Source of the DNA: JACQAP01 sp035275265
Lineage (GTDB): Bacteria > Pseudomonadota > Gammaproteobacteria > Burkholderiales > JACQAP01
Assembly: GCA_035275265.1 (NCBI GenBank)
Contig: DATENC010000006.1
Coordinates: 124,001 to 188,000, forward strand
Reading direction: 5' to 3'
Length of the DNA: 64,000 bases
Below the pieces are notes generated by a model. The model did not search any database, had not been told where the DNA came from, and saw only the letters and a list, made by a program, of their open reading frames with translations. The position numbers and the translations under genes were made by a program. Shown here one piece after another: positions 24,955 to 32,828 of this stretch. Each line of letters starts with the position of its first letter. Within the stretch, counting starts at the first letter, position 1.

Positions 24955-25503
24955 ATGCGAACGGACAATCTCTACGCTCTTCCGGATAACTTGCCTGTCC
25001 CGAAAGACGATGGGGCGTGTGACCACCTTCGTCGCTCGACTTTGCCGTCGATTGCCTTGAGGGCTACTTCGGGACCAACGGTCGATTTGTCCAAGGAAGG
25101 TCGACCTTGGCTGGTTGTCTATTGTTACCCACGAACGGGAAGACCTGATGAAGATCCGCCTGGCGGAGCCGCAACGTGGAACGCCATCCCGGGTGCACGT
25201 GGTTGTACGCCGCAATCTTTTGCCTATCGGGACCACTACGCGGAGCTTGTCGCGTTGGGCGCAACGGTGTACGGCCTGAGTACGCAAGATACCGAGTATC
25301 AATCGGAGGCTGTTCAGAGGCTTCATCTACCGTTTCCCCTTCTGAGCGATGCACGGCTCGCTCTTGCAAGAGCTTTGCGGCTCCCGACTTTTGTGTTCGC
25401 TGGCCTTGAGTTGATCAAGCGCCTCACGCTAATTGCTCGCGCGGGGCGGATCGAAGAGGTCTTTTATCCCGTCTTCGCATCCGATGCAGATGCGGGCGGG
25501 TGA
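24955..25503 (+). CDS. peroxiredoxin / AhpC-TSA family protein, C-terminus frameshifted
   Basis: A 182-residue thioredoxin-fold peroxiredoxin-like protein (start MRTDNLYALPDNLPVPKDDG). Segments are SIALRATSGPTVDLS, LVVYCYPRTGRPDEDP, GARGCTPQSFAYRDHYAEL with the peroxidatic-type Cys, YGLSTQDTEYQSEA and PFPLLSDARLALARALRLP. It should reduce peroxides in the cytosol. It stops after FYPVFASDADAGG, whereas family members continue with a VIxWL motif. That VIEWL is present directly afterwards in another frame, so a frameshift in a G-rich run has removed the C-terminal end. It is a single-gene cassette between attC sites 1 and 2. Confidence 0.85.
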   Translation: MRTDNLYALPDNLPVPKDDGACDHLRRSTLPSIALRATSGPTVDLSKEGRPWLVVYCYPRTGRPDEDPPGGAATWNAIPGARGCTPQSFAYRDHYAELVALGATVYGLSTQDTEYQSEAVQRLHLPFPLLSDARLALARALRLPTFVFAGLELIKRLTLIARAGRIEEVFYPVFASDADAGG

Positions 25504-25509
25504 TCGAGT

Positions 25510-25567
25510 GGCTAACCTCTCAGTCCAGCGGACGCACTAAAGCGCGCCGCTGAATTCGGCGTTAGCC
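25510..25567 (+). other. attC site 2 (58 bp)
   Basis: R'' GGCTAAC at 25510-25516 and R' GTTAGCC at 25561-25567, with inner arms CAGCGG and CCGCTG pairing. It overlaps the lost C-terminal codons of the peroxiredoxin gene. It belongs to the short 55-60-bp attC class. Confidence 0.85.
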
Positions 25568-25585
25568 GTCTGGTAGTCACCGGAC

Positions 25586-25726
25586 ATGAGCAACGAAGTT
25601 CCCGCATACGTCAAAGCCCACACCACGGGGCGCTGGGCGGAGACCATGTTCCGTGCCCTAAGCAGGCGTGTCGCGGAGCGCTGGGAGTTTGTGTCATGCC
25701 TTGTCCCGGACAATGTCCAGGAGTAG
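25586..25726 (+). CDS. hypothetical 46-residue ORF
   Basis: A short open frame starting 18 bases after the R' core of attC 2, the usual spacing for a cassette gene: ATG 25586, MSNEVPAYVKAHTTGRWAET through CLVPDNVQE, then TAG. I do not recognise it. It may be a truncated gene, because about 110 bases of non-coding sequence follow before the DUF4136 lipoprotein and no attC separates them. Confidence 0.35.
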   Translation: MSNEVPAYVKAHTTGRWAETMFRALSRRVAERWEFVSCLVPDNVQE

Positions 25727-25837
25727 GATTTTTCTGGCGGGGCACTGCTGGATCAAGCAATAGAGTTCGATCCAACGCAATACGCGACGCAGTCTGAATG
25801 ACCGGATCGGATCAAGATATGACGAGGAGAAAGGACG

Positions 25838-26383
25838 ATGAACATGAACAAGGCAGTGCTTTCCCTTGTAACGTGCGTGGCCATGGTCGCATGTGCCACG
25901 TCGCCGCCTACGATGGACGTCGACTACGATACCAGCGCGGATTTTGCCGCGCTGAAGACCTATGACTGGATGCCCGCCACCGGCAATGCGGCGGCTGACG
26001 AACTATTGATCAAGAGAATTCGCGGCGCCGCGGATTCCGAGCTCAAGGTAAAGGGACGCACGCCGGACACTGCCAATCCGGATTTCCTGATCGCCATCCA
26101 ACTTTCCGGCAAAACCGCCTATGGGGGTTCTACAGGAGTCGGCATGTCGGTCGGCATTCCCGTCGGCAAAGCGGGGCGGATCTCCGTGGGCGGAGGAAAA
26201 AGCAAACCGATCGAGAAGAAAGAAGGAACGCTGGTGCTCGATTTCCTTGACGCGAAGACGAAGGCGCTATTGTGGAAGGGCACCGCGACCCGGACGGTAG
26301 AGCCATCTGCTTCGCCCGAGGAACAGCAGAAGCGGATTGATGAAGTGATTGGACAAATGCTCTCGCGCTTCCCGCCCCAATAG
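25838..26383 (+). CDS. DUF4136 lipoprotein
   Basis: A 181-residue lipoprotein. The signal peptide has the lipobox MVAC, with Cys19 lipidated after MNMNKAVLSLVTCVAMVA. The mature part shows the DUF4136 pattern: DYDTSADFAALKTYDWMP at the start, a poorly structured glycine-rich middle (GGSTGVGMSVGIPVG) and LVLDFLDAKTKALLWKGTAT near the end. GAGGAGAAAGG precedes the ATG. The function is unknown and localisation is probably the outer membrane. It shares a cassette interval with two tiny open frames. The next attC lies 185 bases downstream. Confidence 0.85.
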   Translation: MNMNKAVLSLVTCVAMVACATSPPTMDVDYDTSADFAALKTYDWMPATGNAAADELLIKRIRGAADSELKVKGRTPDTANPDFLIAIQLSGKTAYGGSTGVGMSVGIPVGKAGRISVGGGKSKPIEKKEGTLVLDFLDAKTKALLWKGTATRTVEPSASPEEQQKRIDEVIGQMLSRFPPQ

Positions 26384-26430
26384 CGACGGGTTGCTCTGAC
26401 GGTGCTTCCGGGTTGTCGATTGCCCAGGCG

Positions 26431-26526
26431 ATGTCGTATCCCAAGCTTCCAGATGGTTTACTAGATAGGAGGCCGTGGGAGCTGTTAGCGGACTTGGCTC
26501 GCCAGTTTCCGGCACCTACAACGTAG
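26431..26526 (+). CDS. hypothetical 31-residue ORF
   Basis: A tiny frame between the DUF4136 gene and attC 3, reading MSYPKLPDGLLDRRPWELLA then DLARQFPAPTT and a stop. There is no good ribosome-binding site and no recognised family. It could be a fragment of a lost cassette gene. I include it only because the 185-base stretch has no other content. Confidence 0.2.
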   Translation: MSYPKLPDGLLDRRPWELLADLARQFPAPTT

Positions 26527-26568
26527 CACCGCTAGTCTGCAAATGCGTGCGCCAAGCACCTGGCTGCT

Positions 26569-26646
26569 GCCTAACCCTTCGCTGCACCCGAAGTGCTACA
26601 GCAGGCTCCGTCTGCTTCCGCACTCGGGTGAGCTCAAACGTTAGCC
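26569..26646 (+). other. attC site 3 (78 bp)
   Basis: R'' GCCTAAC at 26569-26575 and R' GTTAGCC at 26640-26646. The inner arms CACCCGA and TCGGGTG pair. The outer sequence (CCTTCGCTGCAC on the left, GTGAGCTCAAAC on the right) is shared with attC 5, so the two come from one attC family. The methyltransferase ATG follows 16 bases later. Confidence 0.9.
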
Positions 26647-26662
26647 TTCACGGACCAGTGCG

Positions 26663-27292
26663 ATGCTCAAGCAACGGGGCGAGACAGCCGACGGGAAATG
26701 GTCTATTCCAGCGGCGGAACGCAACAAAGGCCCAATACTTGATGTCCTTGCGCGCGTTCTGCCCGAGCGCGGAGTTGTGCTGGAGGTTGCCAGCGGCACG
26801 GGACAGCACGTCATTCATTTCGCCAAGGCGCTCTCAGAGCTCACCTGGCAGCCGTCCGATCCAGATGCGGAACTTCGCCAGTCCATTGCCCTGCGCGTTG
26901 AAGAGGAACGGCTCGCGAACGTCAACCTCCCGATTGACCTTGACGTAGCCAGACGTCCTTGGCCCCTGCAGGCGGCGGATGCCGTACTGTGCATTAACAT
27001 GATTCACGTTGCTCCGTGGTCCGCCACCCTGGCATTGCTCGAAGGCGCGAAAGCTTTGCTTCCCATACAGCACGTCCTGTACCTATACGGGCCGTATCGC
27101 CGCTACGGTCGCCACACCTCGGAGAGTAATGCGCAGTTCGATTCGGATCTACGTGCGCAGAACCCGGAGTGGGGTCTCCGCGACCTGGAGGCGGTGTCCG
27201 ACGTTGCAGGTCGCGCCGGATTTGTGCTGGCCGAGATCGTCGACATGCCAGCGAACAACTTCAGCTTGGTTTTCAAGCGACGTGAAGGCTAA
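26663..27292 (+). CDS. DUF938 SAM-dependent methyltransferase
   Basis: A 209-residue class I methyltransferase-like protein of the DUF938 family with unknown substrate. It begins KWSIPAAERNKGPILDVLAR and has the SAM motif VLEVASGTGQHVIHFAKAL. It then has WQPSDPDAELRQSI, the family signature CINMIHVAPWSATLALLEGA, LYLYGPYRRYGRHTSESNAQ and a C-terminal MPANNFSLVFKR. The TAA stop lies inside the R'' core of the following attC, a tight fit characteristic of gene cassettes. Confidence 0.9.
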   Translation: MLKQRGETADGKWSIPAAERNKGPILDVLARVLPERGVVLEVASGTGQHVIHFAKALSELTWQPSDPDAELRQSIALRVEEERLANVNLPIDLDVARRPWPLQAADAVLCINMIHVAPWSATLALLEGAKALLPIQHVLYLYGPYRRYGRHTSESNAQFDSDLRAQNPEWGLRDLEAVSDVAGRAGFVLAEIVDMPANNFSLVFKRREG

Positions 27293-27376
27293 CCTCGCGT
27301 TGGAGCGGACGCGCCGGAAGCGGCGGTGGTCGGCAATGCGGGCGGCGTGGCGCGCCGCTCAACGCGAACGTTAGGC
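27287..27376 (+). other. attC site 4 (90 bp)
   Basis: R'' GGCTAAC at 27287-27293 contains the stop codon of the preceding gene, and R' GTTAGGC is at 27370-27376. The arms CGCGTTGGAGCGG and CCGCTCAACGCG pair perfectly except for one extra G on the left, the expected extra-helical base. Confidence 0.92.
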
Positions 27377-27414
27377 GCCTTGCGAACCAGCGGTCTGTAT
27401 GCGAGGGTAGCGTC

Positions 27415-27822
27415 ATGCCTAGTGTTGAAGCGGCAAATCTGGCGACCGTTCAGGCATATCTCCAGGCGCTGGAAGCGGGCGCTGTCGGCGAGACACTGGC
27501 CAAGTTCTTCACACCTGATGCCCGGCAGGTCGAGCTTCCGAACCGGCTCAACCCAAGCGGCGGGGCAAGTGACCTGCCAACGCTCCTCCAACGGGCAGAG
27601 CAGGGCCAAAAGCTATTGCACAGTCAGCGCTACGAAGTCAAGTCAGAGGTTGCGCAAGGCCATCGCGTTGCCGTCGAAGCAACGTGGCACGGAATATTGG
27701 CTGTACCGCTCGGCTCCCTTGCCGCCGGTGCGACGTTGAAAGCTCATTTCGCCATGTTCTTTCAGCTTAGTGAGGGTCGTATCCGGGAGCAGAGAAACTA
27801 CGATTGCTTTGAACCGTGGTAG
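27415..27822 (+). CDS. SnoaL-like / NTF2-fold protein
   Basis: A 135-residue protein of the nuclear transport factor 2-like (SnoaL) superfamily. It opens with a helical segment (ATVQAYLQALEAGAVGETLA), then FFTPDARQVELP, a central insertion (QGQKLLHSQRYEVKSEVAQG) and paired beta strands ending HFAMFFQLSEGRIREQRNYD. The fold hosts many small enzymes and binding proteins, so no reaction can be given. It lies between attC 4 and attC 5 as a single-gene cassette. Confidence 0.85.
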   Translation: MPSVEAANLATVQAYLQALEAGAVGETLAKFFTPDARQVELPNRLNPSGGASDLPTLLQRAEQGQKLLHSQRYEVKSEVAQGHRVAVEATWHGILAVPLGSLAAGATLKAHFAMFFQLSEGRIREQRNYDCFEPW

Positions 27823-27844
27823 TCCAGCAGTGCATGGCCAAGGC

Positions 27845-27923
27845 GCCTAACCCTTCGCTGCACATCGAAGCGCTACGGGCGGCTTCGCCGTCCTCCGCGC
27901 GCGAGTGAGCTCAAACGTTGGGC
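27845..27923 (+). other. attC site 5 (79 bp)
   Basis: R'' GCCTAAC at 27845-27851 and R' GTTGGGC at 27917-27923. Left and right ends closely match attC 3, while the central loop differs. Confidence 0.9.
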
Positions 27924-27940
27924 ATAGCTGGGATGTGCGT

Positions 27941-28081
27941 ATGTATAGAATGATTCGCAAAGCCGTGCTGGTCTTTGGCATGTGCTCCTTATCGGCCTGT
28001 GCTCATCTGGTCAACGTCTCGGACGACGTCAAGATAGGCATGACTCGCGATGGGGTAGTAACAAGTAGACACCTAACTTGA
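27941..28081 (+). CDS. truncated lipoprotein (46 residues)
   Basis: The frame opens 17 bases after attC 5 with a lipoprotein signal (MYRMIRKAVLVFGMCSLSAC). It continues VNVSDDVKIGMTRDGVVTS, which resembles the opening helix of BamE/SmpA-like lipoproteins, then ends abruptly. I think it is the 5' end of a cassette gene whose remainder and attC were deleted. The next gene starts nine bases later without an intervening attC. It may still be expressed as a short lipopeptide. Confidence 0.5.
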   Translation: MYRMIRKAVLVFGMCSLSACAHLVNVSDDVKIGMTRDGVVTSRHLT

Positions 28082-28089
28082 GGACGCCA

Positions 28090-28632
<543 letters not shown>

Positions 28633-28698
28633 CGATTCCTTCGATACGACTGCCAGTGCTGACTTGGCTGTGTTGCACTTGGTAGCCGAATTTATGCC

Positions 28699-28758
28699 GC
28701 CTAACAATTCATTCAAGCCGACACCGCTTCGTAGCGCGGCTCAATTCAAGTGCTAAGC
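28699..28758 (+). other. attC site 6 (60 bp), R' core mutated
   Basis: R'' GCCTAAC at 28699-28705 and GCTAAGC at 28752-28758, where the invariant GTT of R' has become GCT. The arms TTCAAGCCG and CGGCTCAATT pair. It is the common 60-bp class with ATTCAAGCCG in the left arm. The mutated core should reduce recombination. Confidence 0.8.
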
Positions 28759-28781
28759 ACTCAAGGTAATGAGGTGAAATC

Positions 28782-29048
28782 GTGAAGATCGTCTCCTTTT
28801 ACGAAATGGCTCCGAACGCGCTGACCAAGCTCAAGACTCACTATCCGGCACATCGTGCGCGGCTTGATGAATTTCATGCGCGTGGTGTCGTTCTCGCTGC
28901 CGGTCCTCTGGGTAATCCGCCCGACGCGGCCATGGGGATTTTTGCCACACGGGAGGGTGCCGAGGATTTCATTAAAGGCGACCCGTTCGTGACCAATGGC
29001 CTGGTATCCAAATGGCGCCTTGTCGAATGGAACGCAGTATTTATCTAA
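28782..29048 (+). CDS. YciI-family protein
   Basis: An 88-residue YCII-domain protein (ferredoxin-like fold with a conserved His-Asp pair). It shows MKIVSFYEMAPNALTKLKTH, then PAHRARLDEFHARGVVLAAG, FATREGAEDFIKGDPFV and VSKWRLVEWNAVF. The family may act as small hydrolases or dehydrochlorinase-like enzymes, with unproven substrates. The start is GTG 28782 with an excellent GAGGTGA six bases upstream. It is a single-gene cassette. Confidence 0.9.
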   Translation: MKIVSFYEMAPNALTKLKTHYPAHRARLDEFHARGVVLAAGPLGNPPDAAMGIFATREGAEDFIKGDPFVTNGLVSKWRLVEWNAVFI

Positions 29049-29060
29049 GCGCGTTCGTGC

Positions 29061-29154
29061 CTTACAACGCGCTCCGGCGGACGCGCCTCGCTTCGCAAGG
29101 CAATCCCCTATCCGCGACGCGAGCTCGGCGCCGCTAGGCACGGGCGTTCGGCGT
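29061..29154 (+). other. attC site 7 (94 bp), both cores mutated
   Basis: GCCTTAC at 29061-29067 and GTTCGGC at 29148-29154 differ by one base each from GCCTAAC and GTTAGGC. The left AACGCGCTCCGGCGGACGCG and right GGCGCCGCTAGGCACGGGCG keep attC-type arms. It is probably an inactive attC. Confidence 0.65.
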
Positions 29155-29213
29155 CTCGGACATTGGGTAGTCATGCAGCGGATTCGTGTAGTGCTGTGAA
29201 GGGGAGGGAGGCT

Positions 29214-29693
29214 ATGTTGCCATCGAGGCTCGAGGCGGTGCGCCAATATCGGTCAGTAGTTGTAGTCGTGTTAACAAGCGTTGCTTTCTCCTCAGCTCTT
29301 GCTCAGGACAAGCCGCGACCGCGCGTAACGGAGAATCCGGTATCCATCGCTCCGGGCGAGTTGAACTGGCGTCCCTGCGGTAAACCATCTCCGGACGGCT
29401 GCGAAATTGCGCTGACCCGAACGGAGGTGAAGGATCATGTCGAGTATTTCTTCAGAGCGCCTGCATCGACCCGCTGGCCAAAGCATTGGCATACCAACGC
29501 TTCCTTTCTCATTGGAGTTCACGGTAGCTTGACCATCAATCTCGAGACTGGCGAGCAGCACATGCTCCTTCCGGGCGGGTACATGTACATCCCAGGTGGG
29601 ATGATTCACTGGGCCGCTTGCGGCGAACAGGAGCCATGCACTGTCTTCGAGTACATGTACAACTTCCGCGATTCGTTCCGGCTCCAGGAATAG
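29214..29693 (+). CDS. exported cupin-domain protein
   Basis: A 159-residue protein with a signal peptide (YRSVVVVVLTSVAFSSALAQ). The cupin beta-barrel has metal-ligand candidates in WPKHWHTNASFLIGVHGSL and the second cupin motif in LPGGYMYIPGGMIHWAACGE. The start is ATG 29214 with GGGGAGGGAG upstream. The longer open frame begins inside non-coding sequence. Two further exported or cytosolic cupins lie at 35.5 and 40.4 kb. Its enzyme activity is unknown. Confidence 0.85.
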   Translation: MLPSRLEAVRQYRSVVVVVLTSVAFSSALAQDKPRPRVTENPVSIAPGELNWRPCGKPSPDGCEIALTRTEVKDHVEYFFRAPASTRWPKHWHTNASFLIGVHGSLTINLETGEQHMLLPGGYMYIPGGMIHWAACGEQEPCTVFEYMYNFRDSFRLQE

Positions 29694-29746
29694 CCTCCTG
29701 TGCCGTCTTTAGTTCGAGTGGAAGCGCGAGTGAGCGTGGGTGGCAT

Positions 29747-29803
29747 GCCTGTAATGGTGTCGCTGTCCATGCGGCGGCGCGCGCCGCTCAACAAGCGTTA
29801 GGC
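29747..29803 (+). other. attC site 8 (degenerate left end)
   Basis: R' GTTAGGC at 29797-29803 is intact, preceded by a typical right arm CGCCGCTCAACAAGC. The left end GCCTGTAATGG at 29747 is only partly like R''. It is probably a decayed attC closing the cupin cassette. Confidence 0.55.
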
Positions 29804-29833
29804 GTCGCAGGTATGTACTGGTAGCAATGCTAT

Positions 29834-30301
29834 TTACGCACTCTCGTTCGGTTCCACCTCGACGATTGCCTCGATCTCAACGGTAATACCGAACGGCAAA
29901 CTCCCGACTCCTATGGCGGATCGAGCGTGCCTCGCCCCGAAGATGTCCACAAATAGGTTTGAACAGCCATTGATGACCAGCGAATGCTCACGGAAGTCTG
30001 GCACCGCATTCACCATACCAAGCAGCTTGACGATCTGCTTCACACGGTCGAGGTTCCCGAGTTCTGCTTTCAGGATCGCGAGAATGTTGAGACCGACAAG
30101 ACGAGCATGTTCTGCCGCTTCCGCAGTCGTCACGTCCGCCCCGACCTTGCCCTTCGGAATCGTTCCATCGGCTTTGGCAGGCACCGTGCCCGACAGGTAT
30201 ATGACGTTGCCCATCCGTACTGCGTTGGTATAGTTCGCAGCGGGCGTTGGCACCTTTGGAAGCTGCAGACCGAGTTCCTTGATGCGCTCTTCGACTGACA
30301 T
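29834..30301 (-). CDS. RidA/YjgF-family protein, antisense within the array
   Basis: A 155-residue RidA-superfamily protein, which in characterised members deaminates reactive enamines and imines. It starts MSVEERIKELGLQLPKVPTP, then MGNVIYLSGTVPAKADGT, VGLNILAILKAELGNLDRV and LVINGCSNLFVDIFGARHAR (an Arg near the expected catalytic position), ending ITVEIEAIVEV. The start is ATG 30301. It is the only confidently predicted gene on the minus strand inside the array, so it cannot be driven by an integron-type promoter and needs its own. The 180 bases upstream to the GST gene could hold divergent promoters. Confidence 0.9.
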   Translation of the reverse strand: MSVEERIKELGLQLPKVPTPAANYTNAVRMGNVIYLSGTVPAKADGTIPKGKVGADVTTAEAAEHARLVGLNILAILKAELGNLDRVKQIVKLLGMVNAVPDFREHSLVINGCSNLFVDIFGARHARSAIGVGSLPFGITVEIEAIVEVEPNESA

Positions 30302-30481
30302 GGGCTCACCTTTCGCACGGGTTGGGGTTGTATATCGGACCAAGGGCATACACTACGCGACCTCGGGTGCGCTCGCTCGCCGTAGCTCTACGTCCAAACA
30401 AGCACAACGGGTTGCGCCACGCTAGTTGCGTGCTCGACAGCGTCGCTGAAGGGCATCGAACGTGCGTCCAGCAGGGGAGGA

Positions 30482-31162
30482 ATGCGGATGATTGTTCTCT
30501 ACCATCTCAACAACTCGCGCTCGCAGCGCATCGTGTGGCTCCTCGAGGAGCTCGGCACGCCTTACCGCATCGAGAAATACCGCCGCGATCCGAAGACCAA
30601 CCTCGCACCACCGGAACTGCGCGCGGTACATCCGCTCGGCAAGGCGCCAGTGATCCAGGACGGCGACCTGATGGTGTCGGAATCGGGCGCCATCGCCGAA
30701 TACCTGGTCGAGCAGCACGGGAACGGCCGCCTAGCGCCTCGGCGGGGCACGAAGGAGCACGTGCGCTACCTCCAATGGATGCACTTCGCCGAAGGCACGC
30801 TGATGCTGCACCTCATGGCGCGGCTCTATATCACGAGGGTGGGCGGCGACGGAGCGGCGCCGATGCTGGCGCGCACGGAGGGCATGCTCGCTGACGAGCT
30901 CGCCTTCATCGAGTCCGAGCTCGGGCGTAGCGCCCACCTTGCCGGCGACGAGTTCAGCGCGGCGGACGTGCAGATGACCTTCCCCCTCGAGTTCGCCACC
31001 TATTCTGGTGTCGTCGGCGAGCGCCACACCGGGATACGGGATTATCTGGTTCGGATGCAGGCGCGGGCAGGCTACCGCCGCGCGGTCGCGGCGGGCGGTG
31101 CGTACTTGTTCGATCCGGCGAGCGCGCCCGAGGCGTCGCCGTTCCCGCTGCCGAAGCGTTGA
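30482..31162 (+). CDS. glutathione S-transferase
   Basis: A 226-residue GST. The N-terminal thioredoxin-like domain has YHLNNSRSQRIVWLLEELG with the catalytic-type Ser/Asn region. It also has the conserved cis-Pro segment HPLGKAPVIQDGDLMVSESG and the glutathione-binding E-S pair. The C-terminal helical domain contains LAGDEFSAADVQMTFPLEF with the N-capping box. It should conjugate glutathione to electrophiles in the cytosol. The start is ATG 30482 with a GGGGAGG just before it. A second GST is encoded at 38.1 kb and shares only the fold. Confidence 0.92.
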   Translation: MRMIVLYHLNNSRSQRIVWLLEELGTPYRIEKYRRDPKTNLAPPELRAVHPLGKAPVIQDGDLMVSESGAIAEYLVEQHGNGRLAPRRGTKEHVRYLQWMHFAEGTLMLHLMARLYITRVGGDGAAPMLARTEGMLADELAFIESELGRSAHLAGDEFSAADVQMTFPLEFATYSGVVGERHTGIRDYLVRMQARAGYRRAVAAGGAYLFDPASAPEASPFPLPKR

Positions 31163-31304
31163 GCCGGTCATGAGTGTGCTCGCGGCCGCGGACGCAATGC
31201 CAGCACTATCCGGTCGCCACGGCGGAAGCTTTGACGTGTGCTTCCTTCTTGGGTGCGACTGGAGTGGCACAATATCCTTGGGCAAATCGAAGCCATTCTG
31301 AACC

Positions 31305-31364
31305 GTTAGCCTAACCCGCGGCTGGATCTCATGGCCGCCGCACGTGAGCCGCATTCTGTTGAGC
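31305..31364 (+). other. attC site 9 (56 bp) with overlapping upstream core
   Basis: R'' GCCTAAC at 31309-31315 and R' GTTGAGC at 31358-31364, with inner arms GCGGCT and AGCCGC pairing. A GTTAGCC core at 31305-31311 overlaps R'' by three bases, forming GTTAGCCTAAC. This looks like the end of one cassette directly abutting the attC of another. Confidence 0.75.
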
Positions 31365-31410
31365 GTCTTCGGGGTGACTCGGAGCGCTTCGCGGGAAACG
31401 AGGAGGCCGA

Positions 31411-31809
31411 ATGCTTACTAGATTGATAGTTGACCTCTACGCCGGGATCATCGAGATTTCTCTGTGGTTCCTGCTCCTGATATCGGGTGTCGCTGGCTAC
31501 TACTACACCGTTCCGATACTCAACGATGCCGGATGGATTCTTGAGAATGAAACAACGTGGAAGATCTGTGGCGCCCTCCTGTCTGCTGTAGCTGCATTCC
31601 TGGTGTCGGCAGCGCTCACTGGACCATACCTTGTGCTTGTCGACATTCGAAAGTCACTAAGAGCCCTCGAGACCAAGAATAGCGGCAGCAGCAGTAGTAG
31701 AGTTCTACCAGCCGAACCCAGGGAGCCATCCTTCCACGCTCAATCACGCGCTCCAGCAGACGCGCTTCGTCCGCCTCGCACACTCGGCGCCGCTGAGCGC
31801 GGGCGTTAG
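31411..31809 (+). CDS. small membrane protein, two transmembrane segments
   Basis: A 132-residue protein with two hydrophobic helices (IIEISLWFLLLISGVAGYYY, then WKICGALLSAVAAFLVSAAL). The charged tail runs into the attC site, so roughly the last 24 residues (from HAQSRAPADALRPP) are encoded by attC sequence and the stop codon lies in the R' core. I do not recognise the family. The C-terminus is probably an accidental extension after loss of an original stop. Confidence 0.7.
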   Translation: MLTRLIVDLYAGIIEISLWFLLLISGVAGYYYTVPILNDAGWILENETTWKICGALLSAVAAFLVSAALTGPYLVLVDIRKSLRALETKNSGSSSSRVLPAEPREPSFHAQSRAPADALRPPRTLGAAERGR

Positions 31810-31811
31810 GG
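31738..31811 (+). other. attC site 10 (74 bp, degenerate left core)
   Basis: The right end GGCGCCGCTGAGCGCGGGC with GTTAGGG at 31805-31811 matches the CGCGCTCC-type attC family. The left core GCTCAAT at 31738 has diverged from GCCTAAC, while ACGCGCTCCAGC is preserved. The next gene starts six bases after. Confidence 0.6.
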
Positions 31812-31816
31812 CGCCC

Positions 31817-32176
31817 ATGAAACCACGGGAGGTACTGCGTGCCTGGGTGGACGCCTTCAATCGCGGCGATGCATCCGGTTTGTCTGTTATGTACGACGAG
31901 AACGCGACCAACCATCAGGTCGCCGAGAAGCCAGTAACCGGTCGGGCTGCGATTCACGAGATGTTTGCCGCAGAGTTCGCAAGAGCGAAAATGATGTGCA
32001 TTGTCGAGAACATCTTTCAGGACGGGGAGTGGGCAATCCTGGAGTGGAAGGACCCCCTGGGTCTGCGAGGTTGCGGCTTCTTCCACATCGTGAATGACAG
32101 GATCGTCTTTCAGCGCGGCTATTGGGACAAGCTCAGCTTTCTTCGCACTCATGGCCTGCCGCTCCCGGAACGGTAG
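31817..32176 (+). CDS. SnoaL-like NTF2-fold protein
   Basis: A 119-residue NTF2-like protein. It begins KPREVLRAWVDAFNRGDASG, then YDENATNHQVAEKPVTGRAA, WAILEWKDPLGLRGCGFFHI and IVFQRGYWDKLSFLRTHGLP. The order and spacing match ketosteroid isomerase-like SnoaL proteins. The substrate is unknown. The start codon lies six bases after the R' core of attC 10. It is a second member of this fold in the array but is not a close copy of the one at 27.4 kb. Confidence 0.87.
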   Translation: MKPREVLRAWVDAFNRGDASGLSVMYDENATNHQVAEKPVTGRAAIHEMFAAEFARAKMMCIVENIFQDGEWAILEWKDPLGLRGCGFFHIVNDRIVFQRGYWDKLSFLRTHGLPLPER

Positions 32177-32216
32177 GGGCGAACCTGGGAAGGACGACAT
32201 GTGTGCGTTCGCGAGC

Positions 32217-32278
32217 GCCCTAGGCCCTCATCGCAGCCGACGTCCGGAAGCGGGCGCGGCCGAATGAGAACGTTGGGC
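32217..32278 (+). other. attC site 11 (62 bp, degenerate left core)
   Basis: R' GTTGGGC at 32272-32278 is intact. The arms CTCATCGCAGCCG on the left and CGGCCGAATGAG on the right pair with small bulges. R'' has drifted to GCCCTAG at 32217. Confidence 0.65.
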
Positions 32279-32361
32279 GTTGGTGCGCTGTCGAAGCCGA
32301 ACTTGGTTGCTCGACCACAGTAGGCCAATTCCGGCGCTGATCATCGAAAGGAGAACGAATC

Positions 32362-32805
32362 ATGCCCAGTACCATCCGCCTTCACCGGGTCCTACGGGCC
32401 ACCCCCCATCGGGTCTATCGAGCGTTCCTCGATCCCGACGCAAAGGTTAAATGGCTTCCTCCAAACGGATTCACTGCCAAGGTTCACCATATGGACGCTC
32501 GCGTTGGCGGCTCATACAAGATGTCGTTCACCAACTTCACCACGGGTAAGAGCCACTCCTTCGGCGGGCAGTACGTCGAATTGACTCCCCATGAGCGGAT
32601 TCGCTACACGGACAAATTTGACGATCCGAATTTGCCTGGCTCGATGCAAGTGACAGTGAGCCTAAAGAAAGTGTCTGTCGGGACCGAGGTAAACATCACT
32701 CAGGAAGGAGTCCCCGATATTATTCCAGCCGAGGCTTGCTACCTTGGCTGGCAAGAGTCGCTTGCCCTTCTGGCGAAACTAGTCGAGGCGGAAATTCCAG
32801 ATTAG
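32362..32805 (+). CDS. SRPBCC / AHSA1-domain protein
   Basis: A 147-residue protein of the START-like AHSA1 family with a hydrophobic ligand pocket. It shows RLHRVLRATPHRVYRAFLDP, VKWLPPNGFTAKVHHMDARV, GGSYKMSFTNFTTGKSHSFG, HERIRYTDKFDDPNLPG, then VNITQEGVPDIIPAEACYLG and WQESLALLAKLVEAEIP. The ligand is unknown. AAAGGAG lies nine bases before the ATG. It is a single-gene cassette between attC 11 and attC 12. Confidence 0.9.
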   Translation: MPSTIRLHRVLRATPHRVYRAFLDPDAKVKWLPPNGFTAKVHHMDARVGGSYKMSFTNFTTGKSHSFGGQYVELTPHERIRYTDKFDDPNLPGSMQVTVSLKKVSVGTEVNITQEGVPDIIPAEACYLGWQESLALLAKLVEAEIPD

Positions 32806-32828
32806 TCATGAACGCAATGGGGAGTGCC

